Source of the DNA: Hordeum vulgare subsp. vulgare
Lineage: Eukaryota; Streptophyta; Magnoliopsida; Poales; Poaceae
Assembly (NCBI RefSeq): GCF_904849725.1
Contig: NC_058521.1
Location: 558,516,176 to 558,580,175, forward strand
Length of the DNA: 64,000 nt
Direction: 5' to 3'
Below are positions 30,970-42,896 of this stretch, piece by piece. The notes under the pieces were generated by a model, which did no database searches, was not told where the DNA came from, and saw only the letters and a list, made by a program, of their open reading frames with translations. How positions within the stretch are numbered: the first letter of the stretch is position 1; each line of letters starts with the position of its first letter. Position numbers and translations under genes: made by a program.

Positions 30970-31732
30970 GTATCCCATTCCAAATACCACTTGGGATAAT
31001 TGAAATAATTAGGAATGATTGTTATGCAGGAGATGGACAGCCGATCCTAGTATTCATTTGGTGAAACTTACAAAACTTTGTGAGTTGTTTAAGATTTCAG
31101 GTTTGACAAGAGATGGAGTCATGAGGAAATTACTTGCCTTGTCACTGAAAGGAAAAGCATTGGAATGATATAGGCTACTAGATGATTCTCACCTACGGTA
31201 TTGGGAAGAGATTCCGTCTCTCTTTTACTCCAAGTTTTATCCTCTTCATGAAGTCCATGAGAATAGGAATTATGTTTATAATTTCTATCCTCATGACGGA
31301 GAGAGCATAGCTCAAGCTTGGGGGAGACTAGAAACTTTAATGCTAAAATGTCCTAACCATGGGCTCCCCAAAGATTATGCTTATGTGGAGAGTAAGAGTA
31401 CCTTTTTGCATGTGGATCATGGTAACAATGCTTTATGTGATACTTATATTGTTGAGTTTATTCATGGTCCTACTAAAAATTATTATGAGAAGGGAACATA
31501 TGCTTATAGATATTTCAAGAATATCAAGTTTCCTCTCTTTATGTTGAATGTTTTGAAGTTGCACATGTTTTGCCTTCCTATGCTTATTGCTTTGTGCTTT
31601 AATGAATTATTCTATTGCAATATTCCTATGCATAGGAAGAATGTTAGACCTAAGTGTGCTTGGTACTTGCTTCTTGATGCTCTCTTTTGTTCTACAACTC
31701 TTATTCCTACAAGAGCATCCTTAAAATCTTAA
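30970..31732 (+). pseudogene. Athila gag core fused to an HVDH/PMHRK-type domain (element D)
   Basis: The first part is a typical Athila gag (Retrotrans_gag-type) core: HLVKLTKLCELFKISGLTRD, MRKLLALSLKGKALE, a TGA where Trp is expected (about 31166-31168), then FYSKFYPLHEVHENRN and GESIAQAWGRLETLMLKCPN. Right after the gag motif CPNHGLPKD the protein changes to the block known from B and C: HVDHGNNALCDTYIVEF, YEKGTY, a hydrophobic segment, PMHRKNVRPKC and an ending RASLKS. The stretch 31340-31732 is open (130 codons). There is also a frame change before about 31060. D thus links the unnamed domain physically to gag, in frame. Confidence 0.75.
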
Positions 31733-32347
31733 GCCTATCTTTATGGCTATAAAGAAAGAGCTCTAGGGAGACAACCCTTGTTATTCTTACTTTGAGTTTT
31801 TTACTTTCAGTTTTAGTGGTCTTGATGTGTGTTACTACTGTAGCAACATCATTGTATCTTTATTTTTAAGCTTTGTGCCAAGTTATAGCCTCCGATTGCA
31901 AGAAAATTCAAAAATTGTGACATGTTGTCCAGAAACAGATTATGTCTGCTTGACGGAAAAAATCGCCAAAAATCACCAGATCATCTTTTTGATATGAATT
32001 ATTTTCACAGCATTCTCTATATAATTTTCTTTCTGGCATCTGTACTAAGTTTTTGATTTGAGTTGCAGAAGTGCCCCGAATAAATTATTTACTACGTGAT
32101 GTTCTGTTTTTCACAGATTCTGCCATGTTTTGCGTTTTCATTGTTCTGCAAATCCTAAGCTTGCTTTTTATTTGCAAAAAAAAAAACTTTGGCATTCATA
32201 AGAAGCAGTAGATTTTCATGAGAATCTTTATTTCCAGCAGGTATTGAATTATTTTATTAAGGGAACTAACCACTCTAATCAGCTTATGATGAGTTTCGTA
32301 TGAAGGGAGTTTTCAAGTATGCGATGGGAGAGATGATGAAAGAAGAT
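31733..32347 (+). other. 3' non-coding region of element D, first part
   Basis: AT-rich with no ORF of note. Position and general composition match the region after the main ORF in C, but the sequence differs. Confidence 0.55.
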
Positions 32348-32352
32348 ACAGG

Positions 32353-34181
32353 TGTTGGGGAACGTCGCATGGGAAACAAAAAATTTCCTACGCGCACGAA
32401 GACCTATCATGGTGATGTCCATCTACAAGAGGGGATGAGTGATCTACGTACCCTTGTAGATCGTACAGCAGAAGCGTTAGAGAACGCGGTTGATGTAGTG
32501 GAACGTCCTCACGTCCCTCGATCCGCCCCGCGAACAATCCCGCGATCAGTCCCACGATCTAGTACCGAACGGACGGCACCTCCGCGTTCAGCACACGTAC
32601 AGCTCGACGATGATCTCGGCCTTCTTGATCCAGCAAGAGAGACGGAGAGGTAGAAGAGTTCTCCGGCAGCGTGACGGCGCTCCGGAGGTTGGTGATGATC
32701 TCGTCCCAGCAGGGCTCCGCCCGAGCTCCGCAGAAACGCGATCTAGAGGAAAAACTATGGAGGTATGTGGTCGGGCAGCCGTGAGAAAATCGTCTCAAAT
32801 CTGCCCTAAAAGCCCCATATATATAGGAGGAGGGAGGGGGACCTTGCCTTGGGGTCCAAGGGACCCCCAAGGGGTCGGCCGAGCCAAGGGGGGGAGGACT
32901 CCCCCCCCAAACCGAGTTGGACTTGGTTTGGTGGGAGGAGTCCCCCTCCCTTCCCACTTCTTCCCTCTTTTTTTCTCTCCTTTGATTTTCTTCTCTTGGC
33001 GCATAGGCCCCTTTGGGGCTGTCCCACCAGCCCACTAAGGGCTGGTGTGTCTCCCCAAAGCCTATGGGCTTCCCCGGGGTGGGTTGCCCCCCCCCCCCCC
33101 CCCCGGTGAACTCCCGGAACCCATTCGTCATTCCCGGTACACTCCCGGTAACTCCGAAAACCTTCCGGTAATCAAATGAGGTCATCCTATATATCAATCT
33201 TCGTTTCCGGACCATTCCGGAAACCCTCGTGACGTCCGTGATCTCATCCGGGACTCCGAACAACATTCGGTAACCAACCATATAACTCAAATACGCATAA
33301 AACAACATCGAACCTTAAGTGTGCAGACCCTGCGGGTTCGAGAACTATGTAGACATGACCCGAGAGACTCCTCGGTCAATATCCAATAGCGGGACCTGGA
33401 TGCCCATATTGGATCCTACATATTCTACGAAGATCTTATCGTTTGAACCTCAGTGCCAAGGATTCGTATAATCCCGTATGTCATTCCCTTTGTCCTTCGG
33501 TATGTTACTTGCCCGAGATTCGATCGTCGGTATCCGCATACCTATTTCAATCTCGTTTACCGGCAAGTCTCTTTACTCGTTCCGTAATACAAGATCCCGC
33601 AACTTACACTAAGTTACATTGCTTGCAAGGCTTGTGTGTGATGTTGTATTACCGAGTGGGCCCCGAGATACCTCTCCGTCATACGGAGTGACAAATCCCA
33701 GTCTTGATCCATACTAACTCAACTAACACCTTCGGAGATACCTGTAGAGCATCTTTATAGTCACCCAGTTACGTTGCGACGTTTGATACTCACAAGGCAT
33801 TCCTCCGGTGTCGGTGAGTTATATGATCTCATGGTCATAGGAATAAATACTTGACACGCAGAAAACAGTAGCAACAAAATGACACGATCAACATGCTACG
33901 TCTATTAGTTTGGGTCTAGTCCATCACGTGATTCTCCCAATGACGTGATCCAGTTATCAAGCAACAACACCTTGTTCATAATCAGAAGACACTGACTATC
34001 ATCGATCAACTGGCTAGCCAACTAGAGGCATGCTAGGGACGGTGTTTTGTCTATGTATCCACACATGTAAATGAGTCTTCATTCAATACAATTATAGCAT
34101 GGATAATAAACTATTATCTTGATACAGGAATTATAATAATAACTATACATTTATTATTGCCTCTAGGGCATAATTCCAACA
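32353..34181 (-). repeat. 3' LTR of element F
   Basis: It is 1829 bp. On the minus strand it starts TGTTGGAATTATGCCCTAGA and ends TCCCCAACA. An 18-C run is at 33087-33104 and a TATA motif at 32817-32825. The ORFs inside it (for example 32559-33308) are chance frames. Confidence 0.95.
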
Positions 34182-34196
34182 GTCTCCCACTTGCAC
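34182..34196 (-). promoter_or_regulatory. Polypurine tract of element F
   Basis: On the minus strand GTGCAAGTGGGAGAC abuts the 3' LTR. Confidence 0.8.
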
Positions 34197-34233
34197 TAGA
34201 GTCAATAATCTAGCCCTCACATCACTATGTGAT

Positions 34234-37200
34234 TTACATTGTAATAAATCTAACACCCATACAGTTCTGGTGTCGATCATGCTTTGGCCGTGGAAGAGGT
34301 TTAGTCAGCGGGTCTGCTACATTCAGATCCGTGTGCACTTTGCATATATTTACGTCCTCCTCCTCGACGTAGTCGCGGATGAGGTTGAAGCGTCGTTTGA
34401 TGTGTCTGGTCTTCTTGTGAAACCTTGGTTCCTTTGCTAAAGCAATGGCACCAGTGTTGTCACAGAACAAGGTTATTGGATCCAGTGCACTTGGCACCAC
34501 TCCAAGATCCGTCATGAACTGCTTCATCCAGACACCCTCCTTAGCCGCCTCCGAGGCAGCCATGTACTCTGCTTCACATGTAGAATCTGCTACGACGCTT
34601 TGCTTGGAACTGCACCAGCTTACTGCACCCCCATTAAGAATAAATACGTATCCGGTTTGCGACTTAGAGTCGTCCGGATCTGTGTCAAAGCTTGCATCGA
34701 CGTAACCTTTTACGGCGAGCTCTTCGTCACCTCCATACACGAGAAACATTTCCTTAGTCCTTTTCAGGTACTTCAGGATATTCTTGACCGCCGTCCAGTG
34801 ATCCACTCCTGGATTACTCTGGAACCTACCTGCCATACTTATGGCCAGGCTAACATCCGGTCTAGTGCACAGCATTGCTTACATGATAGAGCCTATGGCT
34901 GAAGCATAGGGGACGGAGCGCATATGCTCTCTATCTTCATCAGTTGCTGGGCACTGAGTCTTACTCAATCTCGTACCTTGTAACACTGGCAAGAACCCTT
35001 TCTTGGACTGTTCCATTTTGAACCTCTTCAAAACTTTATCAAGGTATGTGCTTTGTGAAAGTCCTATCAGGCGTTTTGATCTATCCCTATAGATCTTAAT
35101 GCCTAGTATGTAAGCAGCTTCTCCTAGGTCCTTCATAGAGAAACTTTTATTCAAGTAACCTTTTATGCTCTCCAAAAACTCTATGTTGTTTCCAATCAGT
35201 AATATGTCATCCACATATAATATTAGAAACGCCACAGAGCTCCCACTCACTTTCTTGTAAATACAAGATTCTCCAACCACTTGTATAAACCCAAATGCTT
35301 TGATCACCTCATCAAAGCGTTTGTTCCAACTCCGAGATGCTTGCACCAGTCCATAAATGGATCGCTGGAGCTTGCACACCTTGTCAGCATTCTTAGGATC
35401 GACAAAACCTTCGGGTTGCATCATATACAACTCTTCCTTAAGGAAACCGTTAAGGAACGCCGTTTTGACATCCATCTGTCAGATTTCATAATCGAAAAAT
35501 GCAGCTATTGCTAACATGATTCTGACGGACTTAAGCATCGCTACGGGTGAGAAGGTCTCATCGTAGTCAACTCCTGGAACTTGTGAAAAACCCTTTGCCA
35601 CAAGTCGAGCTTTATAAACGGTCACATTACCGTCAGCGTCCGTCTTCTTCTTAAAGATCCATTTGTTCTGAATAGCCTTGCGGCCCTCAGGTAGTATCTC
35701 CAAAGTCCACACTTTGTTCTCATACATGGATCCTATCTCGGATTTCATGGCTTCTAGCCATTTGTTGGAATCTGGGCCCACCATTGCCTCTTCATAATTC
35801 GTAGGTTCATTGTTGTCTAACAACATGATCGATAAGATGGGATTACCGTACCACTCTGGAGCAGCACGTGATCTCGTCGACCTGCGTGGTTCAACAGAAA
35901 CTTGAACTGGAGTTTCATGATCATCATCATTAACTTCCTCCTCAACCGGCGTCGCAACGACAGAGGTCTCCCCTTGCCCTGCGCCACCATCCAGAGGGAT
36001 GAGAGGTTCGACAACCTCGTCAAGTTCTATCTGCCTCCCACTCAATTCTCTCGAGAGAAACTCCTTCTCGAGAAAAGTTCCGTTCTTAGCAACAAACACT
36101 TTGCCCTCGGATTTGAGATAGAAGGTGTACCCAACCGTCTCTTTTGGGTAACCTATGAAGACGCACCTTTCCGCTTTGGGTTCCAGCTTTTCAGGCTGAA
36201 GCTTTTTGACATAAGCATCACATCCCCAAACTTTAAGAAACGACAACTTTGGCCTTTTGCCATACCACAGTTCGTATGGTGTCGTCTCAACGGATTTTGA
36301 TGGTGCCCTATTTAAAGTGAATGCAGCTGTTTCTAATGCATAACCCCAAAAAGATAACGGCAAATCAGTAAGAGACATCATAGATCGCACCATCTCTAAC
36401 AAAGTACGATTACGACGTTCGGACACACCATTACGCTGTGGTGTTCCAGGCGGTGTTAACTATGAAACAATTCCACATTGTCTTAAGTGAGTACCAAACT
36501 CGAAACTCAGATATTCACCCCCACGATCAGACCGTAGGAACTTGATCTTCTTGTTACGATGATTTTCCACTTCACTCTGAAATTGCTTGAACTTTTCAAA
36601 TGTTTCAGACTTGTGCTTCATTAAGTAGACATAACCATATCTACTTAAATCGTCAGTGAAGGTGAGAAAATAACGATATCCGCCGCGTGCCTCCACGCTC
36701 ATTGGACCACACACATCGGTATGTATGATTTCCAATAAGTCACTTGCACGCTCCATTGTTCCGGAGAACGGAGTTTTAGTCATCTTGCCCATGAGGCATG
36801 GTTCGCACGTGTCAAGTGAATCAAAGTCAAGTGACTCCAAAAGTCCATCAGCATGGAGTTTATTCATGCGCTTTACACCAATATGACCCAAGCGGCAGTG
36901 CAACAAAAATATGGCGCTATCATTGTTTACTCTAACTCTTTTGGTCTCAATGTTATGTATATGCGTATCGCTATCGAGATTCAATATGAACAATCCTCTC
37001 ACATAGAAATAGAACAACCATTATTCTCAGACTTAAAAGAGTAACCGTCTCGCAATAAACAAGATCCAGATATAATGTTCATGCTCAACGCAGGCACTAA
37101 ATAACAATGATTTAAGTTCATCACTAATCCCGATGGTAGTTGAAGTGACACTGTGCCGACGGCGATTGCATCAACCTTGGAACCGTTTCCTACGCGCATC

Positions 37201-37682
37201 GTCACTTCGTCTTTCGCCAGCCTTCGTCTATTCCGCAGTTCCTGCTTCGAGTTGCAAATGTGAGCAACAGAACCGGTATCAAATACCCAGGCACTACTAC
37301 GAGAGCCGGTTAAGTACACATCAATAACATGTATATCGAATATACCTGATTTTTCTTTGCCCGCCTTCTTATCTGCCAGATACTTGGGGCAATTGCGCTT
37401 CCAGTGACCCATACCCTTGCAATAGAAGCACTCTGTTTCAGGCTTAGGTCCAGCCTCGGGTTTCTTCGGCAGATTGGCAACAGGCTTGCCGCTCTTCTTC
37501 GAATTGCCCTTCTTGCCTTTGCCGTTTCTCTTGAAACTAGTGGTCTTGCTCACCATCAACACTTGATGCTCTTTACGGAGTTCAGACTCTGCGACTTTCA
37601 GCATCGCAAACAACTCGCCGGGAGACTTGTTCATCCCTTGCATGTTGTAGTTCAACACAAAGCCTTTGTAGCTTGGCGGCAG
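34234..37682 (-). pseudogene. Copia gag-pol polyprotein, element F (gag N-terminus deleted)
   Basis: Reading right to left it begins abruptly inside gag (SYKGFVLNYNMQGM-type sequence, near 37680), next to leader sequence. It continues with the zinc knuckle CFYCKGMGHWKRNC, protease, integrase (HIGVKRMNKLHADG, HTDVCGPM, SDRGGEY), RT (YVDD near 35213-35224) and RNase H (CEAEYMAA), ending GVRFITM and a stop at 34234. Breaks are few: in-frame stops near 36460, 35476 (TGG to TGA before MDVKTAFLNG) and 34876, and a frameshift near 37010. Because the LTRs are almost identical, much of this damage was probably already in the template that moved. It therefore relied on trans-acting enzyme. Confidence 0.93.
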
Positions 37683-38310
37683 TGATCATCCATCAACGTG
37701 TTGCCATCGTGGTTGTCGTGCTACTTATGCTATCACTACTAAAACTACATCCTAGCAAAATAGTAAACGCATCTGCAAGCACATATGTTAGTATAAAGAC
37801 AACCCTATGGCTCCTGCCGGTTGCCGTACCATCGACGTGCAAGTCGATATTTCTATTACAACATGATCATCTCATACATCCAATATATCACATCACATCG
37901 TTGGCCATATCACATCACAATCATACCCTGCAAAAACAAGTTAGACGTCCTCTAATTTTGTTGTTGCATGTTTTACGTGGTGACCAAGGGTATCTAGTAG
38001 GATCGCATCTTACTTACGCAAACACCACAACGGAGATATATGAGTTGCTATTTAACCTCATCCAAGGACCTCCTCGGTCAAATCCGATTCAACTAAAGTT
38101 GGAGAAACCGACACTTGCCAGTCATCTTTGAGCAAAGGGGGTTACTCGTAACGATGAAACCAGTCTCTCGTAAGCGTACGAGTAATGTCGGTCCAAGCCG
38201 CTTCAATCCTACAATACCGCGGAATCAAGAAAAGACTAAGGAGGGCAGCAAAACGCACATCACCGCCCACGAAACCTTTTGTGTTCTACTCGAGAAGACA
38301 TCTACGCATG
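37683..38310 (-). other. Leader of element F, joined to mid-gag by deletion
   Basis: Collinear with the leader of G from about 45114 to 45740, then it stops. Roughly 1 kb present in G (end of leader and gag N-terminus, about 45740-46860) is missing. ATCACTG-type sequence lies at the junction. Confidence 0.75.
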
Positions 38311-38329
38311 AACCTAGCTCATGATGCCA
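38311..38329 (-). promoter_or_regulatory. Primer-binding site of element F (Met-tRNA type)
   Basis: On the minus strand TGGCATCATGAGCTAGGTT, one base from the 5' LTR. G has the identical site at 45095-45113. Confidence 0.8.
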
Positions 38330-38330
38330 C

Positions 38331-40156
38331 TGTTGGGGAACGTCGCATGGGAAACAAAAATTTTCCTACGCGCACGAAGACCTATCATGGTGATGTCCAT
38401 CTACGAGAGGGGATGAGTGATCTACGTACCCTTGTAGATCGTACAGCAGAAGCGTTAGAGAACGCGGTTGATGTAGTGGAACGTCCTCACGTCCCTCGAT
38501 CCGCCCCGCGAACAATCCCGCGATCAGTCCCACGATCTAGTACCGAACGGACGGCTCCTCCGCGTTCAGCACACGTACAGCTCGACGATGATCTCGGCCT
38601 TCTTGATCCAGCAAGAGAGACGGAGAGGTAGAAGAGTTCTCCGGCAGCGTGACGGCGCTCCGGAGGTTGGTGATGATCTCGTCCCAGCAGGGCTCCGCCC
38701 GAGCTCCGCAGAAACGCGATCTAGAGGAAAAACTATGGAGGTATGTGGTCGGGCAGCCGTGAGAAAATCGTCTCAAATCTGCCCTAAAAGCCCCATATAT
38801 ATAGGAGGAGGGAGGGGGACCTTGCTTTGGGGTCCAAGGGACCCCCAAGGGGTCGGCCGAGCCAAGGGGGGGAGGACTCCCCCCCAAACCGAGTTGGACT
38901 TGGTTTGGTGGGAGGAGTCCCCCTCCCTTCCCACTTCTTCCCTCTTTTTTTTTCTCTCCTTTGATTTTCTTCTCATGGCGCATAGGCACCTTTGGGGCTG
39001 TCCCACCAGCCCACTAAGGGCTGGTGTGTCTCCCCAAAGCCTATGGGCTTCCCCGGGGTGGGTTGCCCCCCCCCCCCCCGGTGAACTCCCGGAACCCATT
39101 CGTCATTCCCGGTACACTCCCGGTAACTCCGAAAACCTTCCGGTAATCAAATGAGGTCATCCTATATATCAATATTCGTTTCCGGACCATTCCGGAAACC
39201 CTCGTGACGTCCGTGATCTCATCCGGGACTCCGAACAACATTCGGTAACCAACCATATAACTCAAATACGCATAAAACAACATCGAACCTTAAGTGTGCA
39301 GACCCTGCGGGTTCGAGAACTATGTAGACATGACCCGAGAGACTCCTCGGTCAATATCCAATAGCGGGACCTGGATGCCCATATTGGATCCTACATATTC
39401 TACGAAGATCTTATCGTTTGAACCTCAGTGCCAAGGATTCGTATAATCCCGTATGTCATTCCCTTTGTCCTTCGGTATGTTACTTGCCCGAGATTCGATC
39501 GTCGGTATCCGCATACCTATTTCAATCTCGTTTACCGGCAAGTCTCTTTACTCGTTCCGTAATACAAGATCCCGCAACTTACACTAAGTTACATTGCTTG
39601 CAAGGCTTGTGTGTGATGTTGTATTACCGAGTGGGCCCCGAGATACCTCTCCGTCATACGGAGTGACAAATCCCAGTCTTGATCCATACTAACTCAACTA
39701 ACACCTTCGGAGATACCTGTAGAGCATCTTTATAGTCACCCAGTTACGTTGCGACGTTTGATACTCACAAGGCATTCCTCCGGTGTCGGTGAGTTATATG
39801 ATCTCATGGTCATAGGAATAAATACTTGACACGCAGAAAACAGTAGCAACAAAATGACACGATCAACATGCTACGTCTATTAGTTTGGGTCTAGTCCATC
39901 ACGTGATTCTCCCAATGACGTGATCCAGTTATCAAGCAACAACACCTTGTTCATAATCAGAAGACACTGACTATCATCGATCAACTGGCTAGCCAACTAG
40001 AGGCATGCTAGGGACGGTGTTTTGTCTATGTATCCACACATGTAAATGAGTCTTCATTCAATACAATTATAGCATGGATAATAAACTATTATCTTGATAC
40101 AGGAATTATAATAATAACTATACATTTATTATTGCCTCTAGGGCATAATTCCAACA
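38331..40156 (-). repeat. 5' LTR of element F
   Basis: It is 1826 bp and almost identical to the 3' LTR. The C run is 14 long here (39066-39079). The promoter TATA is at 38795-38803 (minus). Confidence 0.95.
38795..38803 (-). promoter_or_regulatory. TATA box of F 5' LTR
   Basis: TATATATAT on the minus strand in the context CTCCTATATATATGGGG, corresponding to the element I site. Confidence 0.7.
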
Positions 40157-40235
40157 ACAGGAGTGTCAAGCGCTCAAGCTTGGGGATGCCCCATGCACCC
40201 CAAGAATACTCAAGAAGACTCAAGCGTCTAAGCTT

Positions 40236-40257
40236 GGGGATGCCCCCGTGCATCCCC
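40236..40257 (+). repeat. Perfect hairpin at a PPT-like motif (element D)
   Basis: GGGGATGC (40236-40243), loop CCCCGT, GCATCCCC (40250-40257), preceded by CTAAGCTT as in C. Confidence 0.7.
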
Positions 40258-41475
40258 TTCTCTATCAACAATCATCGGTTCGTCCATCTCCATGCTATAT
40301 TTTTATCACTTCATATGTTATGTGCTATGCTTGGAGCGTCCCGCTATTTGATTTTTAGTTTGTTTTAGTTTTGCTTGCTGGTCATAACAAGTCGCAACCT
40401 AGCCTACCTTGTTTGGGAGAGAGACATGCTCCATTTCACTCTAGAGCACAACATAGTTTTCATGCCTATCTTTTTTTCGTGTGTTCTTCATCTTTTCGTA
40501 GCTACTGCCATGCTTAGCTCTTAGTTTTCATGCTTATCTTTTTAAGAGCTATTATTTAGGTTGATTTTGGAACTCTCTTGAGTTATCATGCTTATCTTGT
40601 TTAGAGATTTGGCTCGTTGCACTGAGTTGTGTGTCTTGCATGAGTAGGTAACTGAGGTTGCTACTTAAGTATAGTAGTAACTTGCAATAGTTTTGAGGTA
40701 TTTATTTGAGTAATGTTTGGACTATTGGTGCCAAGAGCTTTAGCCTATTAGTGATAGGTATCGTATTTTGGGAATTCTGTGTGTTTTTCAAAAACTAAAA
40801 ATTAGTTGAGAACTCTAGCTACTAAATCGATCGCTAACCTCTCGAGGGGTTGGAATATATAGAGTACCCTCACGTTACCATGAGTCGAGGATGCGCAAGG
40901 ATAACCAAACCCCCAAACACTCATCCTTGGGATACTTGTCTCTTTGTGAATTTCCTAACTAGATAGAGAGTTACCAATAATAAGTGTATGAGTTCTTCGG
41001 ACTAATGTGAGTATTCTATTGTTGGCACTTCCACCATCCATATTTTGCTAGCCTCTTTGGTACCGTGCATTGCCCTTTCTCACATTGAGAGTTGGTGCAA
41101 ACTCCTCTGGTGCATCCAAACCCATGACATGATACACTCTCTCATACATAAGCCTCATTATATCTTCCCTCAAAACAGCCACCATACCTACTTATTAAGG
41201 CATTTCCATAGCCTTTCTGAGATACATTGCCATGCAACATCCCCCATCTCATGACTTGATCTTCATGTCATACATGCTTTTGCTTGATCGTAGAGCCGCA
41301 TGATAGTTGGGCCTTGCTCAAATTATTGCTACATGGCGCGCTAGTATCATTGCATATCCTGCTACACTAGCAGAGGCATACATTTGCATACATCATGATA
41401 GTTTTCACTTGCATTTATGTTGAGTACTTCTTATAAGGTGTGATGATTTTTCTTTATATTCATGTAAAACATAGA

Positions 41476-41608
41476 GTGTTTCCCTTAAGAGAGGAAAATA
41501 TTCCAAAGAGGACAAATAAAAGATCCCAAAGAGGAAAAATGAGAGATAAAAAGAAAGAGCCAAAGAGGCCACCAAAAAAAGAAATAAAAAGAGAGAAGGA
41601 GGCAACAC
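41476..41608 (+). repeat. Purine-rich tract with closing inverted repeat (element D)
   Basis: GTGTTTCC (41476-41483) pairs with GGCAACAC (41601-41608) at 7 of 8 positions. The arm sequence differs from A and C, yet pairing is kept. The interior repeats CCAAAGAGG. Confidence 0.5.
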
Positions 41609-41660
41609 TACTATTCCTTTTGAAAGATCCACATTCGTACTCCATTGCTATATTGGTACT

Positions 41661-42436
41661 TGTTGGAAATATGCCCTAGAGGCAATGATAAAATAGTTAT
41701 TATTATATTTCCTATTTCAAGATAATCGTTTATTATCCATGCTATAATTGTATTGGATGAAAACATAAATGCATGTGTGCATATATAGACAAAACTATGT
41801 CCCAAGTAAGCCTCTAGTTGACTAGCCAGTTGATCAAGGATGGTTAAGGTTTTCTGACCATATGCAAGTGTTGTCACTAGATGACTGGATCACATCATTA
41901 GGAGAATGATGTGATGGACAAGACCCAAACTATAAACGTAGCATGTGATCCTGTCATTTTGTTGCTATTGTTTTATGCGTGTCAAGTATTCATTCCTATG
42001 GCCATGAAATCATGTAAATCACTGACATCGGAGGAATGCCTTGTGTGTATCAAACGTTGCAACGTTACTGGGTGACTATAAAGGTGCTCTACAGGTATCT
42101 CCGAAGATGTCCATTGATTTAGCATGGATCAAGACGGGGATTTGTCACTCTGTGTGACAGAGAGGTATCTCGGGGCCCACTCGGTAATACAACATCACAT
42201 ATAAGCCTTGCAAGCAATGTGGCTAAATGTTAGTCACGAGATCTGGTATTACAGAACGAGTAAAGAGACTTGGCGGTAACGAGATTGAAATAGGTATAGG
42301 GATACTGACGATCAAATCTCGGGCAAGTAACATACCGAAGGACAAAGGGAATGGTATATGGGATTATATGAATCCTTGGCACAGAGGTTCAACCGCTAAG
42401 ATCTTCGTAGAATATATATGATCCAATATGGACATC
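41661..42436 (+). repeat. 5' LTR of element G, left part
   Basis: The first ~776 bp of the LTR, aligned to the reverse complement of the F LTR. It stops at GGACATC, where gag sequence of N begins. A few shared bases (ATCAGG/ATCCAGG) blur the junction. Confidence 0.85.
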
Positions 42437-42720
42437 AGGCATAGTATCAAGCATAGCATCTCTAGCAGTATCAGGCATAGTATCAAGCATAGCATCTCTA
42501 GAAGTATCAGGCATAGTATCAAGCGTAGCATCTCTAGCAGTAGTATCACAAGCATCATCAAGCACAGGCGACATATCAAGATTTCTAGCAGGAGGTGATG
42601 TCGCAAACTTACTCATAACTGAAGGTCAATGAAGTGCACAGCTAGATGGCAATTCCTTACCTCCCCTCATAGTTGAGGGAAAGACTTTGGTCTTCGGATC
42701 CTTCAGATTCTTCATAGTGA
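42437..42720 (-). pseudogene. Gag N-terminal fragment of element N with 12-aa repeats
   Basis: It begins MKNLKDPKTKV near 42715, like K at 63995, then GGKELPSS, and hits a TGA (near 42630) where K has an open frame. Downstream (MSKFATSPPARNLDMSPVLD) the acidic repeat DTARDAMLDTMP occurs about three times (36-bp DNA unit) before the junction with the G LTR. K has a much longer array. The function of this gag extension is unknown. The fragment is dead. Confidence 0.75.
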
Positions 42721-42765
42721 TCAGCAGATATAAATCGCAAGTAACTCACAGAATATAGCAATACC

Positions 42766-42783
42766 TCCCCGGCAACGACGCCA
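42766..42783 (-). promoter_or_regulatory. Primer-binding site of element N
   Basis: On the minus strand TGGCGTCGTTGCCGGGGA, Asp-tRNA type with one substitution. Confidence 0.85.
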
Positions 42784-42842
42784 GAAAAATGATGATTGCA
42801 ATCTCTCGCGATGGCTAGACGAATGCTGATGACAACAAACCT

Positions 42843-42896
42843 TCCCCTGCAACGGCACCAGAAGAATGCTGCTAGCACTCCCCGGCAACGAAACTA
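42843..42896 (-). repeat. Two fossil primer-site copies in the N LTR
   Basis: On the minus strand TGGTGCCGTTGCAGGGGA (42843-42860) and TAGTTTCGTTGCCGGGGA (42879-42896), 36 bp apart, each preceded by an ATTCTTC-type spacer. K keeps both at 49419-49436 and 49455-49472. Confidence 0.7.

Larger units (their letters stand above)
32353..40156 (-). mobile_element. Element F: young Angela-type Copia element with an internal deletion
   Basis: The element is 7.8 kb: 3' LTR 32353-34181, 5' LTR 38331-40156, target duplication ACAGG at 32348-32352 and 40157-40161. By eye the LTRs differ by about 7 substitutions and 3 homopolymer lengths over 1.83 kb. With a commonly used grass LTR rate of 1.3e-8 per site per year that is of the order of 0.15 million years. 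The 5' leader joins directly to mid-gag, so the gag N-terminus is gone. Confidence 0.95.
29103..41660 (+). mobile_element. Element D: Athila-type LTR retrotransposon, interrupted by F and G (continues off-window)
   Basis: 5' LTR 29103-30758, Asp-type primer site, degenerate gag fused to an HVDH/PMHRK-type ORF, then a 3' region in two parts (31733-32347 and 40162-41660) split by Copia F. At 41661 Copia G interrupts it and the rest lies beyond the window. Its LTR begins TGATACGTCCCAAACGTATC and is clearly different from A/B/C in body sequence. It sits in the gag gene of E. Confidence 0.85.
40162..41660 (+). other. 3' non-coding region of element D, second part
   Basis: This resumes element D after F. 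It contains PPT-like motifs (about 40174-40190 and 40229-40245), a perfect hairpin at 40236-40257, and a purine-rich tract with an inverted repeat at 41476-41608. It parallels C from about 23700 to 24980. No protein ORF is supported. Confidence 0.7.

Noticed and set aside
32559..33308. 249-codon minus ORF and matching ones at 38537-39154 in the F LTRs
   Set aside because: They sit across the promoter and leader part of LTRs, are Pro/Gly/Arg-rich and match no protein family; LTR sequence conservation alone explains them.
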